A DNA stretch of 64,000 nt from Euborellia annulipes (taxonomy: Eukaryota > Arthropoda > Insecta > Dermaptera > Anisolabididae). The notes beneath the pieces are model-generated. The model was not told the origin of the DNA. It saw only the letters and a program-made list of their open reading frames with translations, and made no database searches. Below, in pieces: positions 24,901 to 35,200 of this stretch (position 1 is the first letter of the stretch; each line of letters begins with the position of its first letter). The stretch is from positions 80,136-144,135 of the forward strand of contig JAKCPI010031626.1 of NCBI GenBank assembly GCA_023213315.1, read 5' to 3'. A program made the position numbers and the translations under genes.

Positions 24901-26350
24901 TTTTTGCATACTGACCAAATTCTTATGATGACTAGTGGTCACAAGAAGAAAATGAGAAAAATAAATAAGAGGAACACTCCACTGGGATTCGAAAAAAAAG
25001 ATGATTATTATGACCACCGCACAAGCGTTTTTAAATAAAAGCTCTAATTTTTTCTTCCAAAAAATAATTAAATTCATTTCTAAATAAATACAAAATGTAG
25101 ATAATTATTGCAACGTCTTTCTAGATTATGCACATCTATCAGATGATATAAATCTGAAAATTTTTTATTATTTATATTATTATTTATATTATTTGTATGC
25201 TGGGTATGTGAGATCGGAGTTGGGAGGGCACTGAAGATGGCAACCGTTATGGTTACCGAAACGTCTGCTTGAATAAAAGTGTAAAGGTGTTCGACAACGC
25301 TGATTTTATTCCTCCCAACTCTATTTTTTATTATTTCTTATCAGATTAATTAAATATTGTTAAATTACACTACCTACCTTAAGGAACCATTCTCTAATTT
25401 CATAATTCGTGGAAGTAAACCCTATATAAGGGGTGTTTTGCCACCACATTTTATCCTCAAATAATTTTGCAAATGTATCTATTCCAAGTATAGCCACTTG
25501 ATTGTATCTTGCAGAAACAATTCTATGATATTTCACAAGCGATGGGATATCTTGATAACCTGAAAGGGATTTTTCAATAATTCCCTAATATAATATTTTT
25601 AAAAGGAAAAAGAATATTTAGCAAATAGTTCTTAAGTTAATTAAAACTTTTAACGTGTTTTTTTTTAATATTTTTTAAATTTTGAAGTTATATTTTTGTT
25701 TCTGTTTTAACATTATTTTTGCTAGAGATGTTATTCCATTATTATTAACAATGTTTTTCCTAATATAATATTGTAACCATTTATAATTTTGTAATCCTTT
25801 GGCATATCCTTTGGACTATCGAAAATAATAACTTAAGAAATTAGCATAAAATAAAAAAGAAAAATATAAAAATGTATAAGCAGTCAAGACGAAGAATAAA
25901 AGTTTTTTCGACGTTTTGAGTGCCGATCCCACTCACCATCAGGACATTGACCTCCAAACAGTAAAGAGAATTTTCAAACAAATAAATTTTGATAAAGATA
26001 TGTCAACGAATCTGACATTTTAATATAAATTTTCTCCTAATGATGAATGCGATCGGCACTCGATATGTCGACAAAATATAGACTTTTATTTTTCACTTTG
26101 GCCGTCCATTCACCACATCCTCTAATATAATATAATAATCTAGCCCTCAAGAAACAACTAAATAAGAAATTTTACTCTTACATTTATCAATTGAATGATG
26201 AACTAAAAATAAGCAGCCAGAATAAAAATGTTTTTTAAGTTCCATCATTAGGTAGATAAAATCGTGATCCATATTAAAAGGTGGATCATTGGCTGCAACA
26301 ATGCAAAGTGTGCTTGAAATAAAAGCGACAATTGCCAAGTATCTTCTCAT
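18981..26350 (-). CDS. ionotropic receptor (IR)-like glutamate-receptor family channel, 10 exons
   Basis: Exons (minus strand): 26350-26182, 25559-25378, 23969-23697, 23493-23284, 22970-22897, 22832-22659, 21258-21041, 20964-20747, 19555-19302, 19230-18981. All introns have GT-AG ends and frames join, giving 673 residues. A signal peptide opens the protein (MRRYLAIVAFISSTLCIVAA). An N-terminal extracellular region follows, then ligand-binding lobe S1 (DGNWTGIIGQVQRREV at 319-334; TMTIERK with Arg347 at the ligand-carboxylate position). Next come M1 (about 386-406), a pore loop ending near NQGVPGF, and M3 (445-472, with WSSYSATLISFLTV in place of SYTANLAAFLT). Lobe S2 then carries GSPEM at 498-502 and M4 lies at about 626-646. 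The divergent M3 and the Pro500 in place of the usual Thr fit an IR rather than a classical AMPA or kainate receptor. IRs are sensory cation channels in cilia or dendrites of sensory neurons. The subfamily is not assigned. The start at 26350 was chosen because it gives a clean signal peptide. The exon 1/2 junction is the least certain. Confidence 0.88.
19800..20060. mobile_element. PLE-type inverted dimer, degenerate, in IR intron 8
   Basis: Two long inverted arms (attattatgggagttttta... and ...aaaaattcccataataata) surround degenerate ribozyme-like cores: gtcgaaacgttgtacag on the minus strand and gtcaaaacgttctacag on the plus strand. Both tgaaaactactgca words precede them in their own orientation. 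No intact CTGANGA remains. The layout matches the better preserved PLE-type dimers in this window. Confidence 0.6.
20284..20550. mobile_element. PLE-type inverted dimer with one hammerhead, in IR intron 8
   Basis: Arms of about 100 bp (ggagactttgcag...gtcgacgtttcgg and ...gaaacgtcgacgg...ctgcaaagtctcc) form a foldback. The right side runs about 30 nt beyond the arm. The short direct repeat aattatata flanks it (20275-20283, 20551-20559). The left-arm hammerhead keeps stem II. The right arm has lost 11 nt exactly there. Confidence 0.75.
20352..20384 (-). ncRNA. hammerhead-like ribozyme motif
   Basis: The minus strand reads CTGAGGA, stem II GGTCG/CGACC around a 7-nt loop, then GAAACGTC. CTGAGGA satisfies CUGANGA. 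The sister arm (20435-20456) has CTGAGGA and GAAACGTC but lacks one side of stem II, so it should be inactive. Confidence 0.65.
21753..21930 (+). repeat. tRNA-derived SINE, family 2, copy 2 (truncated), IR intron 6
   Basis: It has a tRNA-like head with the A-box ttagccgagggg, aagcttataatcc and the B-box gagttcaaatccacc. The conserved body gggaacccacct follows. It ends at a G-run near 21925-21935. It matches 12712-12965 closely over the first roughly 180 nt. Confidence 0.65.
22022..22099. repeat. perfect 28-bp inverted repeat with nested palindromic loop
   Basis: Arms 22022-22049 and 22072-22099 are exact reverse complements over 28 bp (taaatatctttctcataaaa...). The 22-nt loop contains the smaller palindrome gcttctaattagaagc. 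It lies in intron 6 of the IR-like gene. It could form a hairpin in the pre-mRNA or be a tiny foldback element. Confidence 0.85.
22989..23247. mobile_element. TA-flanked foldback MITE forming most of IR intron 4
   Basis: Perfect inverted termini of about 40 bp (tatatggaccctgttatgca... and ...tgcataacagggtccatata) flank AT-rich filler, with TA at the outer edges. The element occupies about 259 of the 313 intron bases. Its edge is only about 17 bp from the acceptor of exon 5. Confidence 0.85.
24086..24117 (-). ncRNA. hammerhead-like ribozyme motif
   Basis: The minus strand reads CTGATGA, then stem II GACC-A-GGC / GCC-GGTC around loop gggtt, then GAAATTTC. The core bases are intact. The GTC of the classic cleavage site is replaced by TTC, so activity is uncertain. 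Confidence 0.6.
24484..24518 (+). ncRNA. hammerhead-like ribozyme motif
   Basis: It reads CTGATGA, then stem II GACC-A-GGC / GCC-GGTC around loop gtgat, then GAAATATC. This is the sister of 24086-24117 in the opposite arm. ATC would be the NUH cleavage triplet. Confidence 0.65.
25217..25325 (+). mobile_element. PLE-type single terminal unit, in IR intron 2
   Basis: The outer words agttgggagg and cctcccaact are inverted and could form ribozyme stem I. Inside lies one hammerhead core followed by gcttgaataaaagtgtaaag. No second arm is visible. Confidence 0.6.
25231..25265 (+). ncRNA. hammerhead-like ribozyme motif
   Basis: It reads CTGAAGA, then stem II GGCAACC/GGTTACC (one mismatch) around loop gttat, then GAAACGTC. 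All invariant core positions agree with CUGANGA...GAAA...GUC. Confidence 0.7.
25880..26115. mobile_element. PLE-type inverted dimer, degenerate, in IR intron 1
   Basis: The left arm (agaataaaagttttttcgacgt, gagtgccgatc) and right arm (gatcggcactcg, tatgtcgac, agacttttattttt) are inverted. The cores are eroded: CTGATGG instead of CTGATGA, and CAAAAC instead of CGAAAC. Confidence 0.6.
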
Positions 26351-26993
26351 ATTGACTAATAAACAAATTCTAAGAGAAAGAGGATCCAGAATGAATGCAA
26401 TACCCGCAAGCAAACGAACATGCGCCCAAGCTTCTTTTTATTGTCCACTCATAGATCATCAAATATTCACACGGGTTCTTTAGAAATCATTCAATATAAT
26501 TAATAATGATAAGAACGACGACGTTTCCAAAAGACTATTAGCATAAAAAAACTACTTTGGATTTGAAAAGATATTCACCTTGAATGGGTTTACATATTTT
26601 TTCAAATATAAAGAAAAAATTTTTCTCTTTTTATTTATTATGGCATTATTATATCAATGATAATAATAATAATTTTATTTAAAAAAATCAAAATTGCTTC
26701 ACTTGTTTCATCTATTCTAAATCTTGATGAAATATTTTAATATAAAAATCATAAAAATTTTTTGGCATGGGACTCAAAGATTGAGTATGAAGTGTAATAT
26801 AAAATTTTAATAGAAGAATATAACTCTTATTTAACGAGTGTAAAAAGAGAAAAACTTACAAAACACAGAGAAAGAAAATAACTAAAACTATCAATAAATT
26901 TGAATAATTTTTTTTTTTAATTTGCCTTTTCGGCTACCGAGGGGGTTGAAAGCATTATATTTATTGATACCGCTGCATATCGGAGGTTATCAT

Positions 26994-27190
26994 CAGGGCC
27001 GGAACTAGGAAATTTTTTAGGGGGGGGGGCAAAATTTAATTTGCCACGCCCTCCTTAAAATTTTCTATATAAAATTCATTGCATTTTATCTTTTTTTTTT
27101 TAGTAAATCTTTCTTTAATTGCCGCCCCCCTGATATCTGCCGCCCGGGGCACATGCACCCACTGCCCCCACCCCCCTAGATCCGGCCCTG
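26994..27190. mobile_element. hAT-type MITE (CAGGGCCGGA termini)
   Basis: The 197-bp element has inverted ends CAGGGCCGGAACTAGG / CCTAGATCCGGCCCTG and internal G/C runs. The perfect 8-bp duplication gttatcat flanks it (26986-26993, 27191-27198). It lies between the two genes. Confidence 0.88.
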
Positions 27191-27198
27191 GTTATCAT

Positions 27199-28806
27199 CA
27201 TTTCATTATCTGTATATATAAAAGCCTAAACATAAAATAAAAATAAGTGTTAAAAATGTTTCGTCTTGTCGACATGATAAGACTAAAAAAATAATTTATT
27301 TGGTGAAAAATCAAAATATCTCCTTAACTATTTTTTTATTACTTGTTTCTGGGTGAGCATTCAAATGCAACAAAGTAAAGGAACAAGCCCTTAGAATGAC
27401 GCTTGCTTGAGTAAGAGAAGGGGAAAAGGAAAAAGCAACGTCAGCTCGGGCAGCTCGTGCTATGTACTCAAAAGGATTTAAATAATAAAATTCAATCTAT
27501 TATTAAAACTAAAAGCCGGTTTTATTTTTGTTTATATTTTAGGATGGCTGACAAAATTAGGTGACGCAGATTATATTTAAATAAATAAAATTTATTTTAA
27601 TCTGCTATTTAGAATACTCATTTGGCACTCAATATTTATAAATATTTGTATATAATTAACAGATCAATAATTTACGTTTTTTAACATTAATAATTAAAGG
27701 TTTTTTTTAACAAAGTAAAAGGCAAGATATAAAAAGAGATTCAGTAGACATTTGACAATTATATAATAATAATAATAATATATCACAAAGTAAAAACAAA
27801 CATTTGGTTTAGATTGTACTAATATATGATAGTATTGTACTAAATTTGGGTAACTAGAACGATTAATAATAAATAATGTTTAACTATACGTAGTTTTTTG
27901 CCTATATTTTATTTCTTAAATAAACTATTTGAAATTACCATTTATATGAATAAATACATATTATTAACATATAAATATAACAAATGTGAAGGTAAATAAT
28001 CTAAACAAACTAAAATGTTCTAGTACCCTACTCTTTGTTCTACTAGCATTTATTATTTTAGGATCTTAGCGGCAAATGCCGAATTTTTTTCTTTTTTTTT
28101 TTTTGGATTGAACACAAATTTTTGAAATAAAGCTTTAGGAAGAATACGACAATATAAGACATTAAAAAAATTTAATTCTATAATAATTTTTTAGGTCCCA
28201 TTCTGATATAATATTAATATATAAATTTTTCTTATAATATATTTAAAATGTAGTGTAGATTTGTATTTGTTTATTAATTTTAAATAATATATCTTATATA
28301 ATAAGCCTAATGATAATGCTTAGAATTCTTATACTTCTATCAAGAAAGAGAAGAAAGCATTTCGATGGCTAATATCACATTAATTAACTAGAAATGTTTT
28401 AAGGTCTCCGCAAAAATTAAATTTTTAAATTACTATTTTTATAGTCCATAGACTAGATTTGTCTTAGATTATCGTAATAAAGCTTTAAATCAAATCTATA
28501 GGAAGAAAAAGAAAGGCTCTCGTTTGGCCTATTTTCTGAAAACTGCTCCTTTTTTTTCAACTTTCCCTCATTCTCTAAATTTAAATTTAATGTAGAAAAG
28601 ATTTAATAACAATAAGTGCAGAAAGGGGAAATTTTATTTGGAGCTCAATTTATAGATTGGTCCACGCTTTGATTTCCCAAGATTACAGTAGGATCAAAAT
28701 GGACAGATACCTAAGTATCTATCTAACTAGTGACTAGAAAAGTTTATTAATTTAAATAATATTTTGACAATCTAATCCGAGAGCATTTTCATATATTGAA
28801 TAAATT
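27199..28806. other. intergenic DNA between norpA and the IR-like gene
   Basis: AT-rich sequence with no supported coding region or RNA gene. The promoter of the IR-like gene should lie between its start codon (26350) and the norpA 3' end, but I saw no convincing core-promoter motif. Confidence 0.45.
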
Positions 28807-28814
28807 AATTAATC

Positions 28815-28954
28815 CAGGAGCGTATTTACAATGTAGCAAATGGGGCAATTGCGAGGGGCTCCTAGGGGCCCCCAAAATGGACACTGGACAAATTGTACCT
28901 CTATTAGCAAAAAATACATTAAGACAGGTCCCCGGATGAGTAAATCCGCCACTG
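28815..28954. mobile_element. hAT-type MITE, short degenerate copy
   Basis: The ends CAGGAGCGTATTTAC and GTAAATCCGCCACTG are inverted. The flanks aattaatc and aattaatt form a 7-of-8 duplication. It lies just downstream of norpA. Confidence 0.65.
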
Positions 28955-28982
28955 AATTAATTTTAAAAATAACTATAACTTG

Positions 28983-29244
28983 CAGTGGCGTAGCGATGAG
29001 GGGCAAGGGGGGTCATCGTCCCCGGGCGCTACTCACAAATGGTCCGCAAAACAAAAAATTGCTGGATAATTTTTATTTTTATTATAGGCCTAATTGATTT
29101 CTGAAAAATAAATTTTAAATTTAGTGCCAGTGTAATATAATAAATTTGTATATTTTACATATAATATTATATGGTTTTCGAATGGGGGGGGGGGGCTTAA
29201 AAAGTATTGTGCCCCAGGCGCGAGTTAAGCTCACTACGCCACTG
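28983..29244. mobile_element. hAT-type MITE in the presumed norpA 3'UTR
   Basis: Same family as 11278-11518, with CAGTGGCGTAGCGA and TCACTACGCCACTG ends. The perfect 8-bp duplication ataacttg flanks it (28975-28982, 29245-29252). Its edge is only 52 bp past the norpA stop codon, so the transcript probably runs into it. Confidence 0.9.
29072..29083 (-). terminator. candidate norpA polyadenylation signals inside the MITE
   Basis: The minus strand has two adjacent AATAAA hexamers here. No AATAAA occurs in the 52 nt between the stop codon and the MITE. If used, they would be transposon-donated 3' end signals. Sequence evidence only. Confidence 0.4.
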
Positions 29245-29296
29245 ATAACTTGAATTTTTCAACATGAAAATAATTAGAGAAAATATACATTTAAAT

Positions 29297-32200
29297 TTAA
29301 GCAAAAAATTCTGTTTTCGGAGCCAATTCATATTCAATTTCTTCATTTTTGTATACTTCAATCATCTAAAAAAAAAAATTAGAATATAAAAATCAAGCTT
29401 GACGTTATGTTATTTTTTTTTTTACCTTTTCAATAACTTTGGATAATTCTTCCATTTGTTTATCATGTGTAATTTTAAGACGTTCTTTCTCTTTTTTCTG
29501 TTTGCTCGTAGCCAAACGATGTTCGTCAGTAAATTTCTTAGTATTATTCTGTTTTTTCTCCCGAAGTCGTCGATCTTTTTCTCCTTTGGTACGTAAAGTC
29601 TTATCGTTAGCAACCTCTTTCATTGTTTCCACTGAAGCTTTAGCTTGTTTTGTATTTAATTCTTTCATTTCCCTAAAATTAAAATAACATGTTTAAATAA
29701 AAGCTAAGAGAGAAAAAAATAAAATTAATTTGTTAAAATCACCTTTCATGTTTGGCTTCAAGTTGCTTAATCTGACCTGCTTGAGCCGCCTCCATTAATT
29801 TGCTGAGTAAATCCTTTTGATCTGACAGATGTTGTTTCTGCATTTCCCATTCTTCTTTTCTGTGTCTATTTACCATTTCACTCCATTGTAATGTCTGCTC
29901 GGCAACTAATTTACGAACGGCGGGATCATTTGTTACTTCGCCCTTACTGAAAATATAAAATATAATATTTATATTTTTGATTTAATTTAGTAATAAATAA
30001 AAAATAAAAATCCTACGTACTTTTTTCCTTTGATGAGTTTCTCAATTGCTACACACTGTTGTTTTTGAATTACCATTTTTTCTTTAAGTTGACGTTTTTT
30101 AAGTGCCTCAATTTCTTTTTGTTGTTTTCGCGAAATTTTTTGAAAAGGTTTTTCCGATTTTAAATTATCCACAGTAACTGGTTCAAATTTAAGATCTTCA
30201 GCTTTTTTCTCTTCGGCTTTTATAGCCTGTGGTCCCATTCCTTTCTTCACTCCAGAATTAGCATCAGCTTTTTTAGATGAATCAGCCCCAACTAGATCTT
30301 TAGTCGCTATATCGCTCTCTTCAATTCCCATTGCCTTCATTTGCTCAGCTCGTTTTTCTTGAGCCGAAAGAAAAGCTCGAGGATCAGATAATGCAGCCAT
30401 AAAATCTAAAATTATTAATTTGAAATTTTTTTAACATTTAGGAAAACTTTCCTATTGTATATTAAGAGGCTATATATTAATATATTTTAATTTTAAATTA
30501 TTTACCTTCAAATCCATCAGGTACATAAATTTTGAGTTCAATATTACAAAAAAGCATTGGAAGAGACATAGGAAAATTTGCTTCAGTCCTTAATGAAATA
30601 TGCCGGTATCCTGCCTGGAGTCCATCCAACGGTAAAATTCTTTGTCCTAATAATTTGTTATTTTCATCATAAACTCCAAATCGAAGAACTGCCAAATCTG
30701 GCAAAACGACCTTTAAAAAAATTAGTTTTCATAACCACCGTTCGTCTCACAAAAAAAGTAAAAAAGTGAAAATATTTCAAGGAAAAAATAAAAATGATTA
30801 ATTAATTAATATTATACGTAAGGAAGGTAGATTTTCAGCCAGGAGAATAAAAATTATTTAAATTCTTTTGGTCAACGTTTTGGACGCCAATCGCGTCCTT
30901 CCCTTGCGTTCGAAACGTCGACCAAAAGAATTTAAATAATTTTTTATTCTCCTGGCTGAAAATCTATCTTCCTTACGATTAATATTTAACAACCATTTTA
31001 CACTTTTATTAATATTATAGCCTAAATAAAAATTCACCTTTCTAAATAAGAATGGCTCTTCATTATAAATTGGATTGAGACCATTAAGAGGTACAAGACG
31101 AGTACGGAATTCTTTGCGAATAGTATCTGTAGGAAGACCATACATATCCACTTCCACATAAGTCCCCACTTTTTTATCAGAAAGAAATTGTCCTGCTATC
31201 ACCTGGATATAAAAAAGGTTTAATATTTTCCTAAAACGGTTGAAAAAATTTTTTTTTATAAATACCTGAACTGCACATTGAGCAGCTATCACTCCATCAA
31301 CTGGAGATTCCGCAAATGGGTCAAAAGACCTATCTGACCGGCGCATAAAATCGGGTTTGAGAAGATATCCACAGTTACCGTTATATTCAAATTTCCCTTG
31401 ATTGAGTTGCATCGGTAAATCAGATGTTTGGAAGTTCAGAGAAACCATTTGACATCCGGCATTCCAGAAAACCTAAATATGAAAAAAAAAATGAGAAATT
31501 ATATATGTCTCGTTTGAATTCTTGAAAATAATAATAATTTAATTAATATTAATATTTACTAAATCAGTCGAAAAAGATAGGTATCGAACCACGGAATTCC
31601 GTGGTAACGTTCCCTATCTTTTCCGCTGTGTGATTTAGTAAATACGCATATTAACTGAATATAAAATTTTATCAATAATAGGGGAAAAAATGTTCACTTT
31701 GTCTGAATTTAAATTACCTGCGGCATATAATTAGATGAGTCAGCTCGTGTTCCACGGGGATATATTCTGCTCATTTGTCTTTTGTTATAATTCACAAATT
31801 CAATAGCTTGAGATCTCAGATAGCCAAGTCCGGTGGTTTCAGCAAAAGAAGACATATTATGATGAATATTTTTTTCTAAAATGACAAAGTTAAGTTAGGC
31901 AGAAATCAGAGAAAGCCGGAGCCTTTAAACTCAAACCATAATTAAAATAAACCTAATTAAAAAAAAATTAAATTATTTTTAAAAGTTTACTCCATCTCTA
32001 ATATAAAAATATTTAAAAATATTTTCATTAAAATTTTCCTTCTGAGGGACTTATAAGAGGGCTGGCGGTAAACCGGTTTTTCGGTAAAAACAGTAAAAAT
32101 TTTTACGAAAAAATAATCAATTAAAAACGGTTTTTCTCTAATTAAAAATTTCCAAAGTGTAAATAAAATTTCCGTCCAGGGACTTATAAGGTCTAATTAG

Positions 32201-35200
32201 TAATTAAAAAAAAAAAAATTAATATTTTTTTTTTCCTATTAAGCGCTTATATCCGGATTTAAATAAACTTTTTTTGTTGAAGGGGTGGGGGCAGAGTGCT
32301 CTTATTAATATACAGTTCCGAGATCCGGCAAGGCCCTAGGCAGTCCTCTATGAATGTTTAAAGTTTATTCCATGAGTAATTTGTTTAAAACTGTTTGAAG
32401 TAATCAGGTGTGAGGCTGAAAGTTGTCAGCTAATAGTCGAAAATAAATTAAACAATAATAACCCGGTGTATCTTTTAGTGATTAACAATAATATAAAATG
32501 TGAAAAGGTTTCAATTTTCTTGGAATAAACTGCAATTGAAAATAATATCTTACGTTCTGCAAGGTCAAAACCCGCAAATTTAATCGGCTGTGCATAATTC
32601 ACCATTGAGCTGAGCCAAGGATGCACATTGGTAGTTGATCCTGTATAAACTACTGGTGGAGGGGGTTCCCCTGGATCTATGGGCTTCTCTTCTTCTTTTA
32701 TAATAGCTGCTGAAGCATCTTCTCTTTCTTCGTCGTCGTTAATAACGAATTCTCCCTGCTTAAATAATTCTAATTCCGTTTTCTCCACTTCTGGTTTCAA
32801 TCTTTTATTTTTTATCAAAATTTTTCGTTTCAGAGAGCATGGTGGTGGTAGAGCTACCCCTGGATCTAACTAATTAAAAAATCAAGCAGTGAGTGAGTTG
32901 TTTAATTATGCTAATAATATTAGGCATAAAACCTAATAAATAACTTACTGGATAATCAGGAAGTGGTTCTTTTAACAAAAGATCTCCCAAAATTTCATCA
33001 CAGTATTTAGCCAATTTATATTGTTGCGCCTTGCAACAATGATTTTCAAATGATAAGATGACAGGATAATCACTAGTCACAAATGCCGTATCACGTAGAG
33101 CATAAATCACATCCTAAAAAAAAAAAAAAAAAAAAAACGAAGAACTACAAAAATTTCATTACTTTTAATAAAAAAAATGTTTTTCCCGGGTACTTATTAT
33201 TAGTAGGTTTTTTTTTACGGATTTTTCATTTTCTCACCGGAAGCTATTTAGATTTTATTAATCTATTTGAATACTCTAATAAATAAATTAGAAATAATTA
33301 CCTTAAAAAGAATATCCGTACACATAGCTTTTCCATGGGTGATAATTGGCTCTTCATCTTCACCCCTTCCATCCCAACAATCTAATTCTACACATCTAAA
33401 ATTTTTCAAAAATCATTAGTCCCTTTATTTATTTAATTAAACATATTATTATATTAACCTGCATCCTGCAAGTAAAACTTGTCGATACATTTCAACGGAA
33501 CTTTTGCCTCCGAATTGACGGCCAGATAGATAAGTGTTATGAGAACTATTGATGTAGTAATGTGAAAGGGGTTGGTCCATGTCCATGTAGATATCAAGCC
33601 GATCTAAGAATACTGGAGCGTTTTCATCAGACATAAGATAACGAATGAGACCATCTTTGCTAAGTCTTTCTGTAAACAAAGATTTTAATTAATATTAAAA
33701 ATATCGAGTAATGAATTAAACAAAGTTGTTTAAAATTAAATCAAGTGGAATTTCTATTTTTCAAAAACAATTTTAGAAGAAGGGTGATTTTTTTTTTTTT
33801 TTGGAAATACGTTTTTGCGGAGCTTTTTTTCTAATAAAAATCTCAATTTGATTAATATAAAAAATACAGGATATTATAAAACTACGAAAAAATCATTTTG
33901 AAAATTCGAAATATATGATGTGATTTATAACTAGACACCTTTAGTTAGTTTGCTAGTTGACTAGAAGTGAAGCAACCAACTATTATTCAAAAATATAGAT
34001 CTCAAAAAGTATTTAACTAACTGGTGGACTAAATGGGAAGAAATGATAAAGACACCAAGTTTCAAATATGTATATTTATTGAACAAAAATTTCAAGTAAA
34101 AATAATATATTAACATTCTTGGGTTGCCTATCTTCAAGTAACGAATTTATTTCCAAATGATCGTAGACGAGAGAAAAAAATGTAAACCGACTATTTTTTT
34201 TATTATTAATTATGGGTGTTTAGAGATGATCTTAGAAACCTAATAACAACCAGGTCAAATTTGATTGATATATTGATATATAAGATTATGTTAATATATT
34301 AATATAATAAGTAAGTGATGGGCGGTGAAGTGACAGCTGCGAGTCCTCACCTCCGACATGTGCGATCGTTCAATGTGTATGAAATGTTATTATTAGAAAT
34401 TCCATTGTATTGAAAACCATGCACCTTGCAAATATTTAGTACGAAATTCATTTGCCAAAGTCCTCTTTTTGAATTTCTTAATTGGAGATTCCTTCTCTCG
34501 CTTTTAAACCCAAAGAGGCATCTTTAGATTTTATATTTTTAGAATAAAAATAAGATTTCTCAATTCCAGCATGACTTAAATTGTCTTATTTATACTACTA
34601 TTTAAAATAAGAAAATAATTTATTTACTTTCATTTCTGAGGTTTTCATCTTGTTCATATGTATTGACGATCTCGGCAGCTCGTTTTTCATCATAGAGAGG
34701 ATATAGAATCTCATTTAGTCGCGGATCTCTCTGTTTTTCATTTAAGAATAAAATAAACTGATCTAAATTTATAGTGTTGGCTTTGCCCTGTGTTCTGAAA
34801 TAATTTTTTTTTTTTTTTAATTGTTTTAAAATTGATCATTTTTATTTATTATGATTATTACTCACATTGATTGAAAGAGTTCTTCAATATCATTTCGTGG
34901 ACAAATTTTATGGTAAAGCTCATAGAATTTGTCGAAAGAGAATTCACTTTTTTCAATAACATCATTCTGAAAATAAAAATGTTTAATAAAATTAGCATAA
35001 ATATAAAACTTATATTTATGTAATTTATAGTCGAATGCACCTATAAAATATTGTTTATAAAAAAAATTATTTGGATCTTTTTTTACTTGAGTGACAGTAA
35101 ACATATGAATGTGTGAATATTTTATTTTATTTTTATTTTTTTTTCTACGATTTTTCCTACGTTCTTAAGCTCCCCAGTCCGAGAAACATTTTTTAATTTA

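Noticed and set aside
25560..25586. Acceptor further upstream for IR exon 2 (attag before ggaattattg)
   Set aside because: Joined to the exon 1 donor it gives an immediate stop; the acceptor at 25560-25561 restores the frame.
26351..26413. Upstream in-frame ATG as start of the IR-like protein
   Set aside because: It adds residues in front of a clean signal peptide that starts at 26350; the latter is the more likely start.
26930..27000. Possible ribozyme-like sequence at ttttcggctaccgagg
   Set aside because: No CUGANGA partner at the right distance once the MITE is removed.
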